Below are positions 1 to 7,605 of a stretch of DNA of 30,448 nucleotides, in pieces; the stretch's first letter is position 1, and every line of letters starts with the position of its first letter. Below the pieces are notes generated by a model, which did not search any database, was not told where the DNA came from, and saw only the letters and a program-made list of their open reading frames with translations. Both the position numbers and the translations under genes were made by a program. Source of the stretch: an uncultured Fusobacterium sp. (GTDB lineage: Bacteria > Fusobacteriota > Fusobacteriia > Fusobacteriales > Fusobacteriaceae); assembly GCA_900545035.1 (NCBI GenBank), contig UQXM01000003.1, positions 1 to 30,448 on the forward strand, in the 5' to 3' direction.

Positions 1-43
1 GCTTTTGTGGTTGCTCCGGAAAAACCTATTGAAATAGATAAAT

Positions 44-1084
44 TTGAAAAAAATAGAATATAAACTTGATACAATGGTATTGGAAGTTACTCCGGAAAAA
101 GTTATTCATGCAATTAACAGCAAAGACGGATATATGATGATAGAAGCGAAAGCAATCGTTCTTGCTATGGGATGCAGAGAGAGAACAAGAGGGGCTATTG
201 CAATTCCGGGAGAAAGACCTGCTGGAATATTTACAGCCGGAACAGCTCAAAGATTTATAAATATGGAAGGATATATGGTAGGTAAAAAAGTTCTTATTCT
301 TGGTTCGGGAGATATAGGACTTATTATGGCGAGAAGAATGACTCTTGAAGGAGCAGAAGTAAAAGCCGTTGTTGAACTTATGCCGTTTTCTGGAGGGCTT
401 GCAAGAAATATTGCCCAATGTCTTAACGACTATAATATTCCATTATATTTAAGCCATACAGTAGTAGATATTCAAGGAAAAGAAAGACTTGAAAAAGTTG
501 TAATAGCGAAAGTAGATGAAAACAGAAGACCTATTCCGGGAACAGAGATAGAATATGAGTGCGACACTCTTCTTCTTTCTGTGGGACTTATTCCAGAAAA
601 TGATATTTCAAGAAAAACAGGTGTTGAGATGGACAGAAGAACAAACGGACCTGTTGTAAATGAAATGATGGAAACAAGTATTTCAGGAATTTTTGCCTGT
701 GGAAATGTTGTCCATGTCCATGACCTTGTAGACTTTGTAAGTGCCGAAGCAAGAAGAGCCGGAAAAGCTGCGGCAAAATATGTAAAAAATCAAGTAAAAG
801 AGGGAGAATACAAAACTATCAAGAATGGTTTTGGTATAACATATACAGTTCCTCAAAAATTCAGAATTGAAAATGTGGAAAATAATCTTGAAGTATTTAT
901 GAGAGTAAATAATATTTATAAAAATATGAAGCTTCAGATAAAAGACGGAGATAAAGTAATTGTAAGCTTGAAAAAACCTCATCTTGCTCCGGGAGAAATG
1001 GAAAAAGTAATAATTCCTAATAAAATTTTACAGAATATTGCAGGAAATGAAATTGTAATAGAACTTGCAGGAGGGGACGAATAA
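44..1084 (+). CDS. NAD(P)/FAD-dependent oxidoreductase, 5' end missing or frame-broken
   Basis: C-terminal about 346 residues of a pyridine nucleotide-disulphide-type flavoprotein, of the class found beside anaerobic glycerol-3-phosphate oxidation genes and paired with DUF1667. Visible: AMGCRERTRGA (41-51), a second Rossmann motif GSGDIG (87-92) for NAD(P), and the FAD-binding tail with ACGN followed by VSAEARRAGKAAA. The N-terminal FAD Rossmann fold, usually about 70-80 residues, is absent. The only start in this frame is TTG at 44, with no ribosome binding site, and an in-frame TAG lies at 35-37, so this is not a credible natural start. The gene probably ran in from beyond the window edge and is interrupted near the A7 run at 47-53. 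The stop overlaps the next start by one base (TAATG), so the two genes are translationally coupled. Family is secure; substrate is not. Confidence 0.8.
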   Translation: MKKIEYKLDTMVLEVTPEKVIHAINSKDGYMMIEAKAIVLAMGCRERTRGAIAIPGERPAGIFTAGTAQRFINMEGYMVGKKVLILGSGDIGLIMARRMTLEGAEVKAVVELMPFSGGLARNIAQCLNDYNIPLYLSHTVVDIQGKERLEKVVIAKVDENRRPIPGTEIEYECDTLLLSVGLIPENDISRKTGVEMDRRTNGPVVNEMMETSISGIFACGNVVHVHDLVDFVSAEARRAGKAAAKYVKNQVKEGEYKTIKNGFGITYTVPQKFRIENVENNLEVFMRVNNIYKNMKLQIKDGDKVIVSLKKPHLAPGEMEKVIIPNKILQNIAGNEIVIELAGGDE

Positions 1085-1428
1085 TGAAAAAAGAGATGAT
1101 ATGTATAGTATGTCCAATGGGATGTCATCTTTCTGTTGATACAGAAACTTTGGAAGTAACAGGAAATACTTGTCCCAGAGGAGAAAAATATGGAAAAGAA
1201 GAACTTACTTGTCCAAAAAGAGTGATTACTTCCACAGTGAAAATTACAGGGGGTATTCATAAAAGAGTTCCTGTAAAAACAAATGATTCTATTCCAAAAG
1301 AACTTAATTTTAAATGTATGGAATTGTTAAACAATATAGAACTTAAATCTCCGGTAAAAAGAGGAGATGTAGTAATAAAAAATGTGCTTGGTACAGGAGC
1401 AGATGTAGTAGTTTGTCGTGATATGTAA
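1084..1428 (+). CDS. DUF1667 domain protein, partner of the upstream flavoprotein
   Basis: 114 residues, the usual family length. The N-terminus carries four cysteines, CIVCPMGC (7-14), then CPRG and CPKR further on, which look like an iron-sulphur or other metal site; the rest is a small beta-rich domain. In many anaerobes DUF1667 is encoded directly after a GlpA-like dehydrogenase and a NAD(P)/FAD oxidoreductase and may carry electrons for that complex; that role is inferred from neighbourhood and not proven. Its start overlaps the upstream stop by one base. A strong hairpin follows at 1477-1509, so this is the last gene of the operon. Confidence 0.85.
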   Translation: MKKEMICIVCPMGCHLSVDTETLEVTGNTCPRGEKYGKEELTCPKRVITSTVKITGGIHKRVPVKTNDSIPKELNFKCMELLNNIELKSPVKRGDVVIKNVLGTGADVVVCRDM

Positions 1429-1476
1429 GAATACAGAGATTTAGCTTTTTACCCGAAAATTTATAAATATACCTGT

Positions 1477-1509
1477 GAAAATAGGAGGGAATTATTCCCT
1501 CCTATTTTC
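1477..1509 (+). terminator. Terminator hairpin after the DUF1667 gene
   Basis: Perfect 14-bp stem GAAAATAGGAGGGA (1477-1490) paired with 1496-1509 across a five-base loop. The right arm ends in TATTTTC, followed by TGTT, so the U-tract is short. Very stable for this AT-rich DNA; it closes the oxidoreductase/DUF1667 unit just before the next promoter. Confidence 0.75.
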
Positions 1510-1526
1510 TGTTATAAAAATATCTC

Positions 1527-1555
1527 TTGACAATCTGTTATAATATTTATACAAT
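1527..1555 (+). promoter_or_regulatory. Sigma-70-type promoter for the amidohydrolase
   Basis: TTGACA (1527-1532), exactly 17 bp, then TACAAT (1550-1555). It sits between the terminator at 1477-1509 and the ribosome binding site GGGAGAG just before the ATG at 1585, giving a short leader of roughly 20 bases. Confidence 0.7.
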
Positions 1556-1584
1556 ATGTAAAAAATAAAAAAAGGGAGAGTTAA

Positions 1585-2763
1585 ATGGAAATATTAAAAC
1601 ATCTTAATGAAGAGTACAACACAATTTTCAATGATTTGAAAAATCTTAATGAATATATTTATAAAAATCCTGAATTGGGAAGAAAAGAATTTAAAGCCTG
1701 TGAAGCTCACAAAAATTTATTAAAAAAATATGGTTTTAAAATTACGGAAAATTATATAGGTATAGAGACAGCTTATCTTGCGGAATATGATTCGGGAAAA
1801 GAAGGAGCAAAAATTGCATATATGGCTGAATACGATGCTCTTCCCGAGATAGGACACGGATGCGGACATAATCTTTTGGGAACAGCCAGTATAGGCGCAG
1901 GAATACTTTTAAAAGAATATGCAGATATATATGGAGGAAAAGTTTTTGTATACGGAACTCCGGCAGAAGAAACTTTTGGAGCAAAAGTGGATATGGCAGA
2001 AGCAGGGTGTTTTGACGAAATTGATGCAGCTATGCTTTCACATCCAACAGGAAAAAGTCACGAAAGAAGCGGGACATCACAAGCTATGCAGGCATTAAGA
2101 TTTACTTTCAGAGGAAAAACAGCTCACGCAGCAGGAGATCCATATAACGGAATAAATGCTCTTGACGGGGTTATCCAGTTTTTTAACAGTGTAAATGCTT
2201 TGAGGCAGCAGACAAAAGAATCGTCAAGAATACACGGAATAATTTCAAACGGAGGACAGGCAGCAAATATTATTCCTGATTTGGCGGCAGCAGATTTTTA
2301 TGTGAGAGAAGCTGTAACAAAAGATATGTTTGCTTTGAGTGAGAGAGTGAAAAACTGTGCAAAAGGGGCGGCTCTTGCTACAGGAACAACTCTTGAAATA
2401 GAAAATTACGAATATACTTTCAAACATCTTGTAACAAATGAAACTTTATCGGAAGCATATGTAAAAAATCTTAATCTTCAGGGGATAACAGATATTCCTG
2501 TATCTAAGCCGTCAGGTTCGAGCGACTGCGGAGATGTGAGTCATCATTGTCCTGTAATACATTCATATTTTCCAATTTCAAAATGTGAGCTGACAGGACA
2601 CAGCACAGAATTTGCAGAAGCCACTGTTTCGGAAGAGGGATATAAAGGGCTGAAAGAAGCTGTTCTTGCTCTTACAATGACAGGAAGAGATGTTTTATCA
2701 GACAAAGAACTTCTGAAAAAAATAAAAGCTGAATTTGAAGAGATGAAAAAAGATTTGGAATAA
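1585..2763 (+). CDS. M20 family metallo-amidohydrolase (M20D/AbgB type)
   Basis: 392-residue cytosolic zinc peptidase of the M20D group, which hydrolyses amide bonds of N-acyl amino acids or small peptides (relatives include aminobenzoyl-glutamate and indole-acetyl-amino-acid hydrolases). Visible: EYDALPEIGHGCGHN, with likely metal ligands H91, C93 and H95; catalytic acid region GTPAEE with E128 and E129; a further ligand in SHPTG (H153); the dimerisation lid in the middle (about 180-290, beginning RFTFRGKTAHAA); and a C-terminal HSTEFAE. No signal peptide. ATG start with GGGAGAG at good spacing. It is followed after 58 bp by an amino-acid-binding protein, suggesting uptake and hydrolysis of an amino-acid conjugate. 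The true substrate cannot be read from sequence. Confidence 0.9.
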   Translation: MEILKHLNEEYNTIFNDLKNLNEYIYKNPELGRKEFKACEAHKNLLKKYGFKITENYIGIETAYLAEYDSGKEGAKIAYMAEYDALPEIGHGCGHNLLGTASIGAGILLKEYADIYGGKVFVYGTPAEETFGAKVDMAEAGCFDEIDAAMLSHPTGKSHERSGTSQAMQALRFTFRGKTAHAAGDPYNGINALDGVIQFFNSVNALRQQTKESSRIHGIISNGGQAANIIPDLAAADFYVREAVTKDMFALSERVKNCAKGAALATGTTLEIENYEYTFKHLVTNETLSEAYVKNLNLQGITDIPVSKPSGSSDCGDVSHHCPVIHSYFPISKCELTGHSTEFAEATVSEEGYKGLKEAVLALTMTGRDVLSDKELLKKIKAEFEEMKKDLE

Positions 2764-2821
2764 TTAAAAATAAATTGGAATAAGATTTTTTAAATATATA
2801 AATTTTTAAGGAGGAAATATT

Positions 2822-3568
2822 ATGAGAAAAATTTTGGTTACATTTTTATCACTTATTTTATTTGTTTTCAGTTTCGGAGAAAAGAAACTTTATGTGGGAA
2901 CAAATGCAGAATTTAAACCATATGAATATCTTGAGGGTGATAAGATTGTGGGATTTGATATTGAGCTTATGGAAGCTATGGCAGCAGAGATGGGATATAC
3001 AGTTAAATGGAACAACATGACTTTTGACGGACTTCTTCCTGCTCTTCAAATGGGAAAAGTTGATGCTGTAATAGCAGGAATGTCTCCTACAGCAGAGAGA
3101 AAAAAAGCAGTGGATTTTTCAAAACCTTATCTTAATTTCCAGACAGGTCATTCTGTTATAGTAAGAACAGATGAAAAAGAAATTGTTAAAAATGAAGATT
3201 TAAAAGGAAAAATTGTAGGAGTTCAGCTTGGAACTAAACAGGAAGATTTGGCAAAAGGTTTTGGGGCTGAAATTGTAAGATATGATTCATTTACAGGTTC
3301 TCTTCTTGCTCTAAAACAAAGTAAAGTTCAGGCTGTTGTTTTAGATGAACAGTCAGCGGGAAAATATTTGAAAACAATGGAAGGAGTAAAAATAACCGAT
3401 ACTATTTATGACTCTGACCCCGGAGAATCTATTGCTGTTAAAAAAGGAAATACAAAACTTGTGGAAGAACTGAATACGGCATTTGATAAAGTTGTGGAAA
3501 GCGGAAAATATTACGAAATTCTTAAAAAATATTTCCCTGAAAAAGCAGCAGAAATGAAATTGCAATAA
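2822..3568 (+). CDS. Periplasmic amino-acid-binding protein (SBP family 3)
   Basis: 248 residues, typical for the family of solute-binding proteins that deliver polar amino acids to ABC importers. A signal peptide (basic MRK, hydrophobic core to about residue 18, cleavage near FSFG-EKK) has no lipobox cysteine, so the protein should be free in the periplasm. Fold motifs: KLYVGTNAEFKPYEY at the mature start, FDIELMEAMA, MSPTAERKKAVDFSKPY, and the second-lobe KIVGVQLGT. Strong AAGGAGG ribosome binding site. No permease or ATPase gene is adjacent: a terminator follows at once and the next gene is on the other strand, so it must share a transporter encoded elsewhere. Probably co-transcribed with the M20 amidohydrolase. 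Confidence 0.9.
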   Translation: MRKILVTFLSLILFVFSFGEKKLYVGTNAEFKPYEYLEGDKIVGFDIELMEAMAAEMGYTVKWNNMTFDGLLPALQMGKVDAVIAGMSPTAERKKAVDFSKPYLNFQTGHSVIVRTDEKEIVKNEDLKGKIVGVQLGTKQEDLAKGFGAEIVRYDSFTGSLLALKQSKVQAVVLDEQSAGKYLKTMEGVKITDTIYDSDPGESIAVKKGNTKLVEELNTAFDKVVESGKYYEILKKYFPEKAAEMKLQ

Positions 3569-3574
3569 TAAATC

Positions 3575-3600
3575 AAGGCAGGATTTTTAAGTCCTGCCTT
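3575..3600. terminator. Bidirectional terminator between the binding protein and nrdJ
   Basis: Perfect 9-bp stem AAGGCAGGA / TCCTGCCTT with an eight-base loop, followed on the plus strand by AAATTTTATT. It sits between convergent genes (plus stop at 3568, minus stop at 3619), so it can serve both. Confidence 0.8.
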
Positions 3601-3618
3601 AAATTTTATTAGTATCAA

Positions 3619-5889
3619 TTATTCACATTTTGAATATCCGCAGTTTCTGCATGTGAAACATCCGCCTGTAACTTCAAGTTCTGCTCCGCATTCAGGACAG
3701 ATTGGATTTTTAAAATCTGATTGTTTTACAGTGTATTCTTTTTCTTCTTCTGTAATTATTTTTTCAGCAGCTTCTTTATAATTTGTAAGCCCCATCTCTT
3801 TTTCAAATTTTTTCAAAATATTAAGAATTGCAGTAGGGCAAGTTCCGCCTTGACTGAGTTCCTGTCCCTTGCTTCTTGCGACAGCAAAAGATGTACATCC
3901 GCTGACACCGGCAATGGCTTTTTCAAGCATGAAAAGATTTCCTCCCAGTCTTAAAATTCCTGACATATATATTGCCACAGCCTGAATATTTTTTTCACAT
4001 CCTCCTGTTCCGCTTCTTATAACATAGATATCTTGAATACATTTTTCGCTAGGAGAATATCCTATCATAACTTTTAATTTTCCGCAGCCGATAAGCATTT
4101 TTTCAGGATAATATATTGTATCTTCGGCAATAGGTTTTAGCTCTCCTCTTTTTATTTCATTTGCTTTTTTTGCAATATCATCGACTGTCTTTTCTTCTTT
4201 TTTAGGCTCAACAGTAAGAATTCCCTCTCTTGCACATCCTGAACGATAAACTGTCATACCTTTCAGTCCTCTTTTCCATGCTTCAATATAAAGATTTCTG
4301 ACTTCTTCAACGGAAGCTTTGTTAATAAGATTAATAGTGGAAGAGATACTTGCGTCTATTCTGTTCTGCCATACTCCCTGCATTTTTACCCTGTCCATTG
4401 GGTCAAGATTTTGTGCAGAGATAAAATAATCAGGAAGTTCTTCCTGAGAGGAAAGCCCATGTTCTTCCATATATTTTTTTGCAATAGGGATAAATACTTC
4501 ATAATATTTATCTTCTCCGTGAAGGCTTTCTGTTTTTCTTGTGTATGAGAAAGCAAAGTTAGGCTCAATACCTGTGCTTATCTCAAGCATAGTTCCGATA
4601 GACCCTGTCGGTGCGATTGTAAGAAGCTGTGAATTTCTAAGTCCGTATTCCTCTATCATTTTGTAAGTGTCTTCATCTGCATTTTCCAAAAGGAAAGGAG
4701 ATTTCAATATACATTCTTTTTTGTATGCAGGATATGTTCCAAACTCTTTTGCAAGAGAAGCACTTTGTTTTAGAGCGTTATTTATGATAACTTTTGCTAT
4801 TTTATCACAAAACTCAAGAGATTCAGGAGAACCGTATTTTATTTCCATTTTAATTAACAAATCTCCAAGTCCTAAAATACCAAGTCCTATCTGACGCCAT
4901 TGTCTTACAGATTCTCTCTGCTCTTCAAGAGGATGAAGTTTCAGTCCCTCATCAAGCACATCATTAAGAGCTTTTATGGATTTTTGAACAACAGAAGCTA
5001 GTCTTTCAAAATCAAAAGTTTTGTCTTCTTTTACAAAAGACGGCAGAATAAGAGAACCCAACAGACAGCTTCCTCCTGCAGGAAGAGGCTCTTCTGCACA
5101 AGGATTTGTTCCTGCATAGGAAAACTCTTTGTCTTCACTTAAAAGGTTCCAATTTGATATTCTGTCCCAGAAAAGTATTCCCGGCTCGGCATAATTCCAG
5201 TTCTGTCTTGCCAGTTCCGTAAAGAGTTTTGCAGCATCAATCTCTTTTTTATAAATCTCTCCTGTGTCCTCCACATGAAATTCGGTAACTATTTTTTCAT
5301 TGTGAAGTACAGCTTCCATAAATTTCTTGTCAACTCTTACAGAAATATTTGCTTTTTGTATTTTATTAAGGTCTGATTTTATTTTTATAAAATCTTCAAC
5401 ATCAGGGTGATTGATATCAATGGATATCATAAGAGCTCCTCTTCTTCCTTTCTGTCCGATTATATCAGTGGTAAGATTATAAAGCTCCATAAAAGACACA
5501 GCTCCTGTGGTGTATTTGGCAGCATTGTTTACGGCAGTTCCTTTTGGTCTTAATTTAGAAATATCTACACCGCAACCTCCTCCGTAAGAGTATGTTTTTG
5601 CCAATTTTTTGGCAGTTTCAAAAATAGATTCCAGATTGTCCTCAGGAGGAGCAACCACATAGCAGTTTGAGTAAGTAACTTTTCTTCCAAGTTTGCAAAG
5701 TCCTCTGTTTGATAAAATTCTTCCAGCAAAAATAAATTCTTTGTTAAGAATCATATCTTCCACTTCTTTGTCTCCGCCGGAAATTCTTGTCAGCCATTGG
5801 GCAAAATTTTCTCCGTCATATTTATATTTTTTCGACCAGATATCAAATCCGAGTTTGTTTTCAGCTCCGAGCCAAGTGATAATATCCAT
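3619..5889 (-). CDS. nrdJ: Adenosylcobalamin-dependent (class II) ribonucleotide reductase
   Basis: 756 residues. Reduces ribonucleotides to deoxyribonucleotides using a thiyl radical made from coenzyme B12, so it works without oxygen. Visible: first redox cysteine in SNCYV (C76); the active-site loop NPCAEEPL with N262, C264 and E266; TIAPTGSIGTM and SISSTINL of the barrel; and a C-terminal cysteine-rich tail (CPECG...CFTCRNCGYSKCE) that forms a zinc ribbon and probably holds the cysteine pair that re-reduces the active site. ATG start follows GGGGAGG at good spacing. Monocistronic. Two NrdR-like boxes lie in its upstream region (5934-5949 and 5976-5991), so repression by NrdR is likely. I saw no cobalamin riboswitch: the leader is too short. 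Confidence 0.95.
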   Translation of the reverse strand: MDIITWLGAENKLGFDIWSKKYKYDGENFAQWLTRISGGDKEVEDMILNKEFIFAGRILSNRGLCKLGRKVTYSNCYVVAPPEDNLESIFETAKKLAKTYSYGGGCGVDISKLRPKGTAVNNAAKYTTGAVSFMELYNLTTDIIGQKGRRGALMISIDINHPDVEDFIKIKSDLNKIQKANISVRVDKKFMEAVLHNEKIVTEFHVEDTGEIYKKEIDAAKLFTELARQNWNYAEPGILFWDRISNWNLLSEDKEFSYAGTNPCAEEPLPAGGSCLLGSLILPSFVKEDKTFDFERLASVVQKSIKALNDVLDEGLKLHPLEEQRESVRQWRQIGLGILGLGDLLIKMEIKYGSPESLEFCDKIAKVIINNALKQSASLAKEFGTYPAYKKECILKSPFLLENADEDTYKMIEEYGLRNSQLLTIAPTGSIGTMLEISTGIEPNFAFSYTRKTESLHGEDKYYEVFIPIAKKYMEEHGLSSQEELPDYFISAQNLDPMDRVKMQGVWQNRIDASISSTINLINKASVEEVRNLYIEAWKRGLKGMTVYRSGCAREGILTVEPKKEEKTVDDIAKKANEIKRGELKPIAEDTIYYPEKMLIGCGKLKVMIGYSPSEKCIQDIYVIRSGTGGCEKNIQAVAIYMSGILRLGGNLFMLEKAIAGVSGCTSFAVARSKGQELSQGGTCPTAILNILKKFEKEMGLTNYKEAAEKIITEEEKEYTVKQSDFKNPICPECGAELEVTGGCFTCRNCGYSKCE

Positions 5890-5927
5890 TGAAAAACCTC
5901 CCCAGTATTTTTTTAATTGTTATTATT

Positions 5928-5955
5928 ATTGTATCACAATATTTAGTAGAGTAAA
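5928..5955 (-). promoter_or_regulatory. Candidate nrdJ promoter
   Basis: Reading the minus strand: TTTACT (5955-5950), 16 bp, TACAAT (5933-5928), about 40 bases upstream of the nrdJ ATG. The first NrdR-like box fills the spacer between the two elements, as expected for a repressor site. Confidence 0.5.
5934..5949 (-). promoter_or_regulatory. NrdR-like box 1 (promoter-proximal)
   Basis: Plus-strand core CAATATTTAG (5937-5946), one mismatch to the published NrdR core CwATATaTwG, preceded by CA as in the consensus. It lies between the -35 and -10 of the candidate nrdJ promoter. NrdR is the ATP/dATP-sensing repressor of ribonucleotide reductase genes. Confidence 0.6.
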
Positions 5956-5975
5956 GACCTAAAAAATGTTTTCTA

Positions 5976-5991
5976 TTACTATATATTGTTT
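5976..5991 (-). promoter_or_regulatory. NrdR-like box 2 (promoter-distal)
   Basis: Core CTATATATTG (5979-5988) is a full match to the NrdR core CwATATaTwG. Its start is 42 bp from that of box 1, four turns of B-DNA, the kind of spacing at which tandem NrdR boxes are usually found. It could also touch the divergent selU promoter, though that gene starts 123 bp away. Confidence 0.65.
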
Positions 5992-6111
5992 TATCAGTAA
6001 TTCAGAAAGTATATAAAAAATATATTTGAAAAATAAAAAAATAATAAATAATTTTTATTTTTTGAAAATATAATGTAAAATATATTATTAGAAAATATAT
6101 CGGAGGATTTT

Positions 6112-7149
6112 ATGAGAACAATAAATTTTGAAGATTTATATAAATTGAAAAGTTACATATTAATAGATGCCAGAAGTCCGAAAGAATTTCAGGATTCTCC
6201 AATTCCCGGAGCTGTAAATATTCCTGCACTTCTTGATGAGGAGAGAGCGGAAGTTGGAACAGCTTATGTGAGAGAATCTACAGAAAAAGCAAAGCAGATA
6301 GGGATAGAAAAAATTTCCAAAAGGCTTCCAGAGATTTTTATGCAGATAAATGAATTATCGAAAAAATATGACAAACTTGTTTTCTACTGTGCAAGAGGAG
6401 GAATGAGAAGTTCATCTCTGGAAGCTATTTTTTATGCACTTAAATATAAAACTCTGAAACTTGAGGGAGGATATAAAGCATATAGAAATTATATAATGAA
6501 AGACCTTGATGAAAAAAATAAAAATATTACTTATGTGGTGCTTCATGGAAGAACAGGAGTGGGAAAAACAAAGATTCTTGAAAAATTGGCAGAGAGAGGA
6601 TATTCTGTCATGGATTTGGAAAAAATGGCAGATCATAAAGGTTCTTTTTTTGGGGGACTGTGTGAAGCAGAAAAACAGAGCCAAAAAAGACTGGAATCTG
6701 AAATTTATCAATGCCTTGCAGGAAACAAAACAGGATATGTTCTTGTAGAGAGCGAAAGCAAGAGAATAGGAGATGTTTATCTGCCGGAAACTGTTCATGA
6801 ATCTATTCTTAATGGCTGCCACTTAATGATTGACACATCTATGGAAAACAGAGTAAAAATAATTATGGAAGATTATGCAGGAGCAAGCATTGAAGAACTT
6901 CAAGCCTGTCTTGACAAAGTGGGAAGATATATCAGCAGAGAGAGATATGAAAAATACAGCGGACTTTTAAAAGAGGGAAAATTGGCAGAGCTTAGTGAAA
7001 TATTAATGGAAAAATATTATGACCCTCTTTATGATCAAAGTATAAATAAATATACTTATGAAGAAGAAATTTTTTACAACACTGTTGATGAAGCAGCAGA
7101 CAGGACAGCAGAATTTCTTATAAAAAAAGGTTTTGTAAAATCTGAATAA
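6112..7149 (+). CDS. selU: tRNA 2-selenouridine synthase
   Basis: 345 residues (gene also called mnmH or ybbB), close to the family norm. Replaces sulphur by selenium at the 2-position of wobble uridine in tRNAs for Lys, Glu and Gln, via a geranylated intermediate, using selenophosphate. Two domains are clear: an N-terminal rhodanese domain with LIDARSPKEF and the catalytic cysteine in FYCARGGMRSSS (C93), then a P-loop domain with GRTGVGKT (146-153). Start ATG follows CGGAGG. Single gene, divergent from nrdJ, closed by the hairpin at 7233-7266. Its presence implies selenophosphate synthase (selD) elsewhere in the genome. Confidence 0.92.
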   Translation: MRTINFEDLYKLKSYILIDARSPKEFQDSPIPGAVNIPALLDEERAEVGTAYVRESTEKAKQIGIEKISKRLPEIFMQINELSKKYDKLVFYCARGGMRSSSLEAIFYALKYKTLKLEGGYKAYRNYIMKDLDEKNKNITYVVLHGRTGVGKTKILEKLAERGYSVMDLEKMADHKGSFFGGLCEAEKQSQKRLESEIYQCLAGNKTGYVLVESESKRIGDVYLPETVHESILNGCHLMIDTSMENRVKIIMEDYAGASIEELQACLDKVGRYISRERYEKYSGLLKEGKLAELSEILMEKYYDPLYDQSINKYTYEEEIFYNTVDEAADRTAEFLIKKGFVKSE

Positions 7150-7232
7150 ATATAAATAAAAGAGGACATTAGAGAATGTAAATAACTTTGTGTATTTATC
7201 ATCTCTTGATTATTGATTTTTAATTTGTTTTG

Positions 7233-7266
7233 AAGACTGAAAGGTTTTTAGTTTCCTTTCAGTCTT
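7233..7266 (+). terminator. selU terminator, copy 1 of the AAGACTGAAAGG hairpin
   Basis: 12-bp stem AAGACTGAAAGG (7233-7244) with CCTTTCAGTCTT (7255-7266), ten-base loop, then TCTT. The same stem recurs at 14545-14577 on the far side of the acid-sugar block. Confidence 0.75.
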
Positions 7267-7419
7267 TCTTCATAATATTTTATTGTCAATCGTCCTTTTA
7301 TCAAATACCAATTTCGTCTAATCTGTTTTTTTCTGCTAAATTAATTGTTGATAAATAAAGTAATTTTATTAAAATTGTGTTTGTTAGAAAAATATTTTAA
7401 TTGTTTCTGAAAATCCTGT

Positions 7420-7590
7420 TAATCTATTATAGGCTTAAATTCACTGTTTTTATTGTGTGGAGTATCAAATTTTATTTCTCTAAAAGAAGATTTAACTTTT
7501 TTTAAAATACCTATTTTTGAAACTATCATTACTTTTTTCGTATTTTTCATATTCTAATTGAGTATCTACTTATGTTTCAAGCAATTTTTA
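7420..7590 (-). mobile_element. Relic of an IS256-family (mutator type) transposase
   Basis: Minus-strand translation in two frames gives a short block of an IS256-family transposase. One frame reads VDTQLEYEKYEKSNDSFKN and on to RYFKKS (roughly 7570-7517). One frameshift later the other reads VKSSFREIKFDTPHNKNSEF, then KPIID (to 7422). This matches the family pattern of a conserved LGYEK, an RNG..KK stretch, and GE(I/L)x(L/I)xxPRDRxGEFEP. A stop precedes the block and another ends it; the DDE catalytic part and terminal inverted repeats are gone. It lies immediately downstream of the pdxA2 stop in the same orientation. The family call rests on recognised motifs and was not searched. Confidence 0.7.
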
Positions 7591-7605
7591 CATAAATTGC
7601 TTATT

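Larger units (their letters stand above)
7150..7605. other. 456-bp gene-poor stretch between selU and pdxA2
   Basis: Very AT-rich. It holds the selU terminator (7233-7266) and, on the minus strand, decayed IS256-type transposase sequence (about 7420-7590). Between these, 7270-7418 shows nothing I can assign. A weak hairpin, AAGCAATTT paired across 7579-7602, lies just after the pdxA2 stop but has no U-tract. Confidence 0.7.

Noticed and set aside
26..418. 130-codon minus-strand open frame opposite the oxidoreductase
   Set aside because: Ser/Phe/His/Tyr-rich antisense translation with no domain, lying wholly within a recognised gene.
1539..1544. TATAAT close to TTGACA at 1527
   Set aside because: Only 6 bp from the -35; the TACAAT at 1550 has the proper 17-bp spacing.
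5890..6111. Cobalamin riboswitch for nrdJ
   Set aside because: The nrdJ leader is about 40 bases and none of the conserved B12-box sequence is visible in the gap.
6412..6822. 136-codon minus-strand open frame inside selU
   Set aside because: Antisense to conserved selU sequence, low-complexity translation, no ribosome binding site.
7419..7550. 43-codon minus-strand frame beginning MKNTKKVMIV
   Set aside because: Not a real small gene: its second half is IS256-type transposase sequence and its first half is out of frame with the rest of that sequence; no ribosome binding site.
7579..7602. AAGCAATTT hairpin just behind pdxA2 as the operon terminator
   Set aside because: All but two pairs are A-T and no U-run follows on the minus strand; too weak to call.
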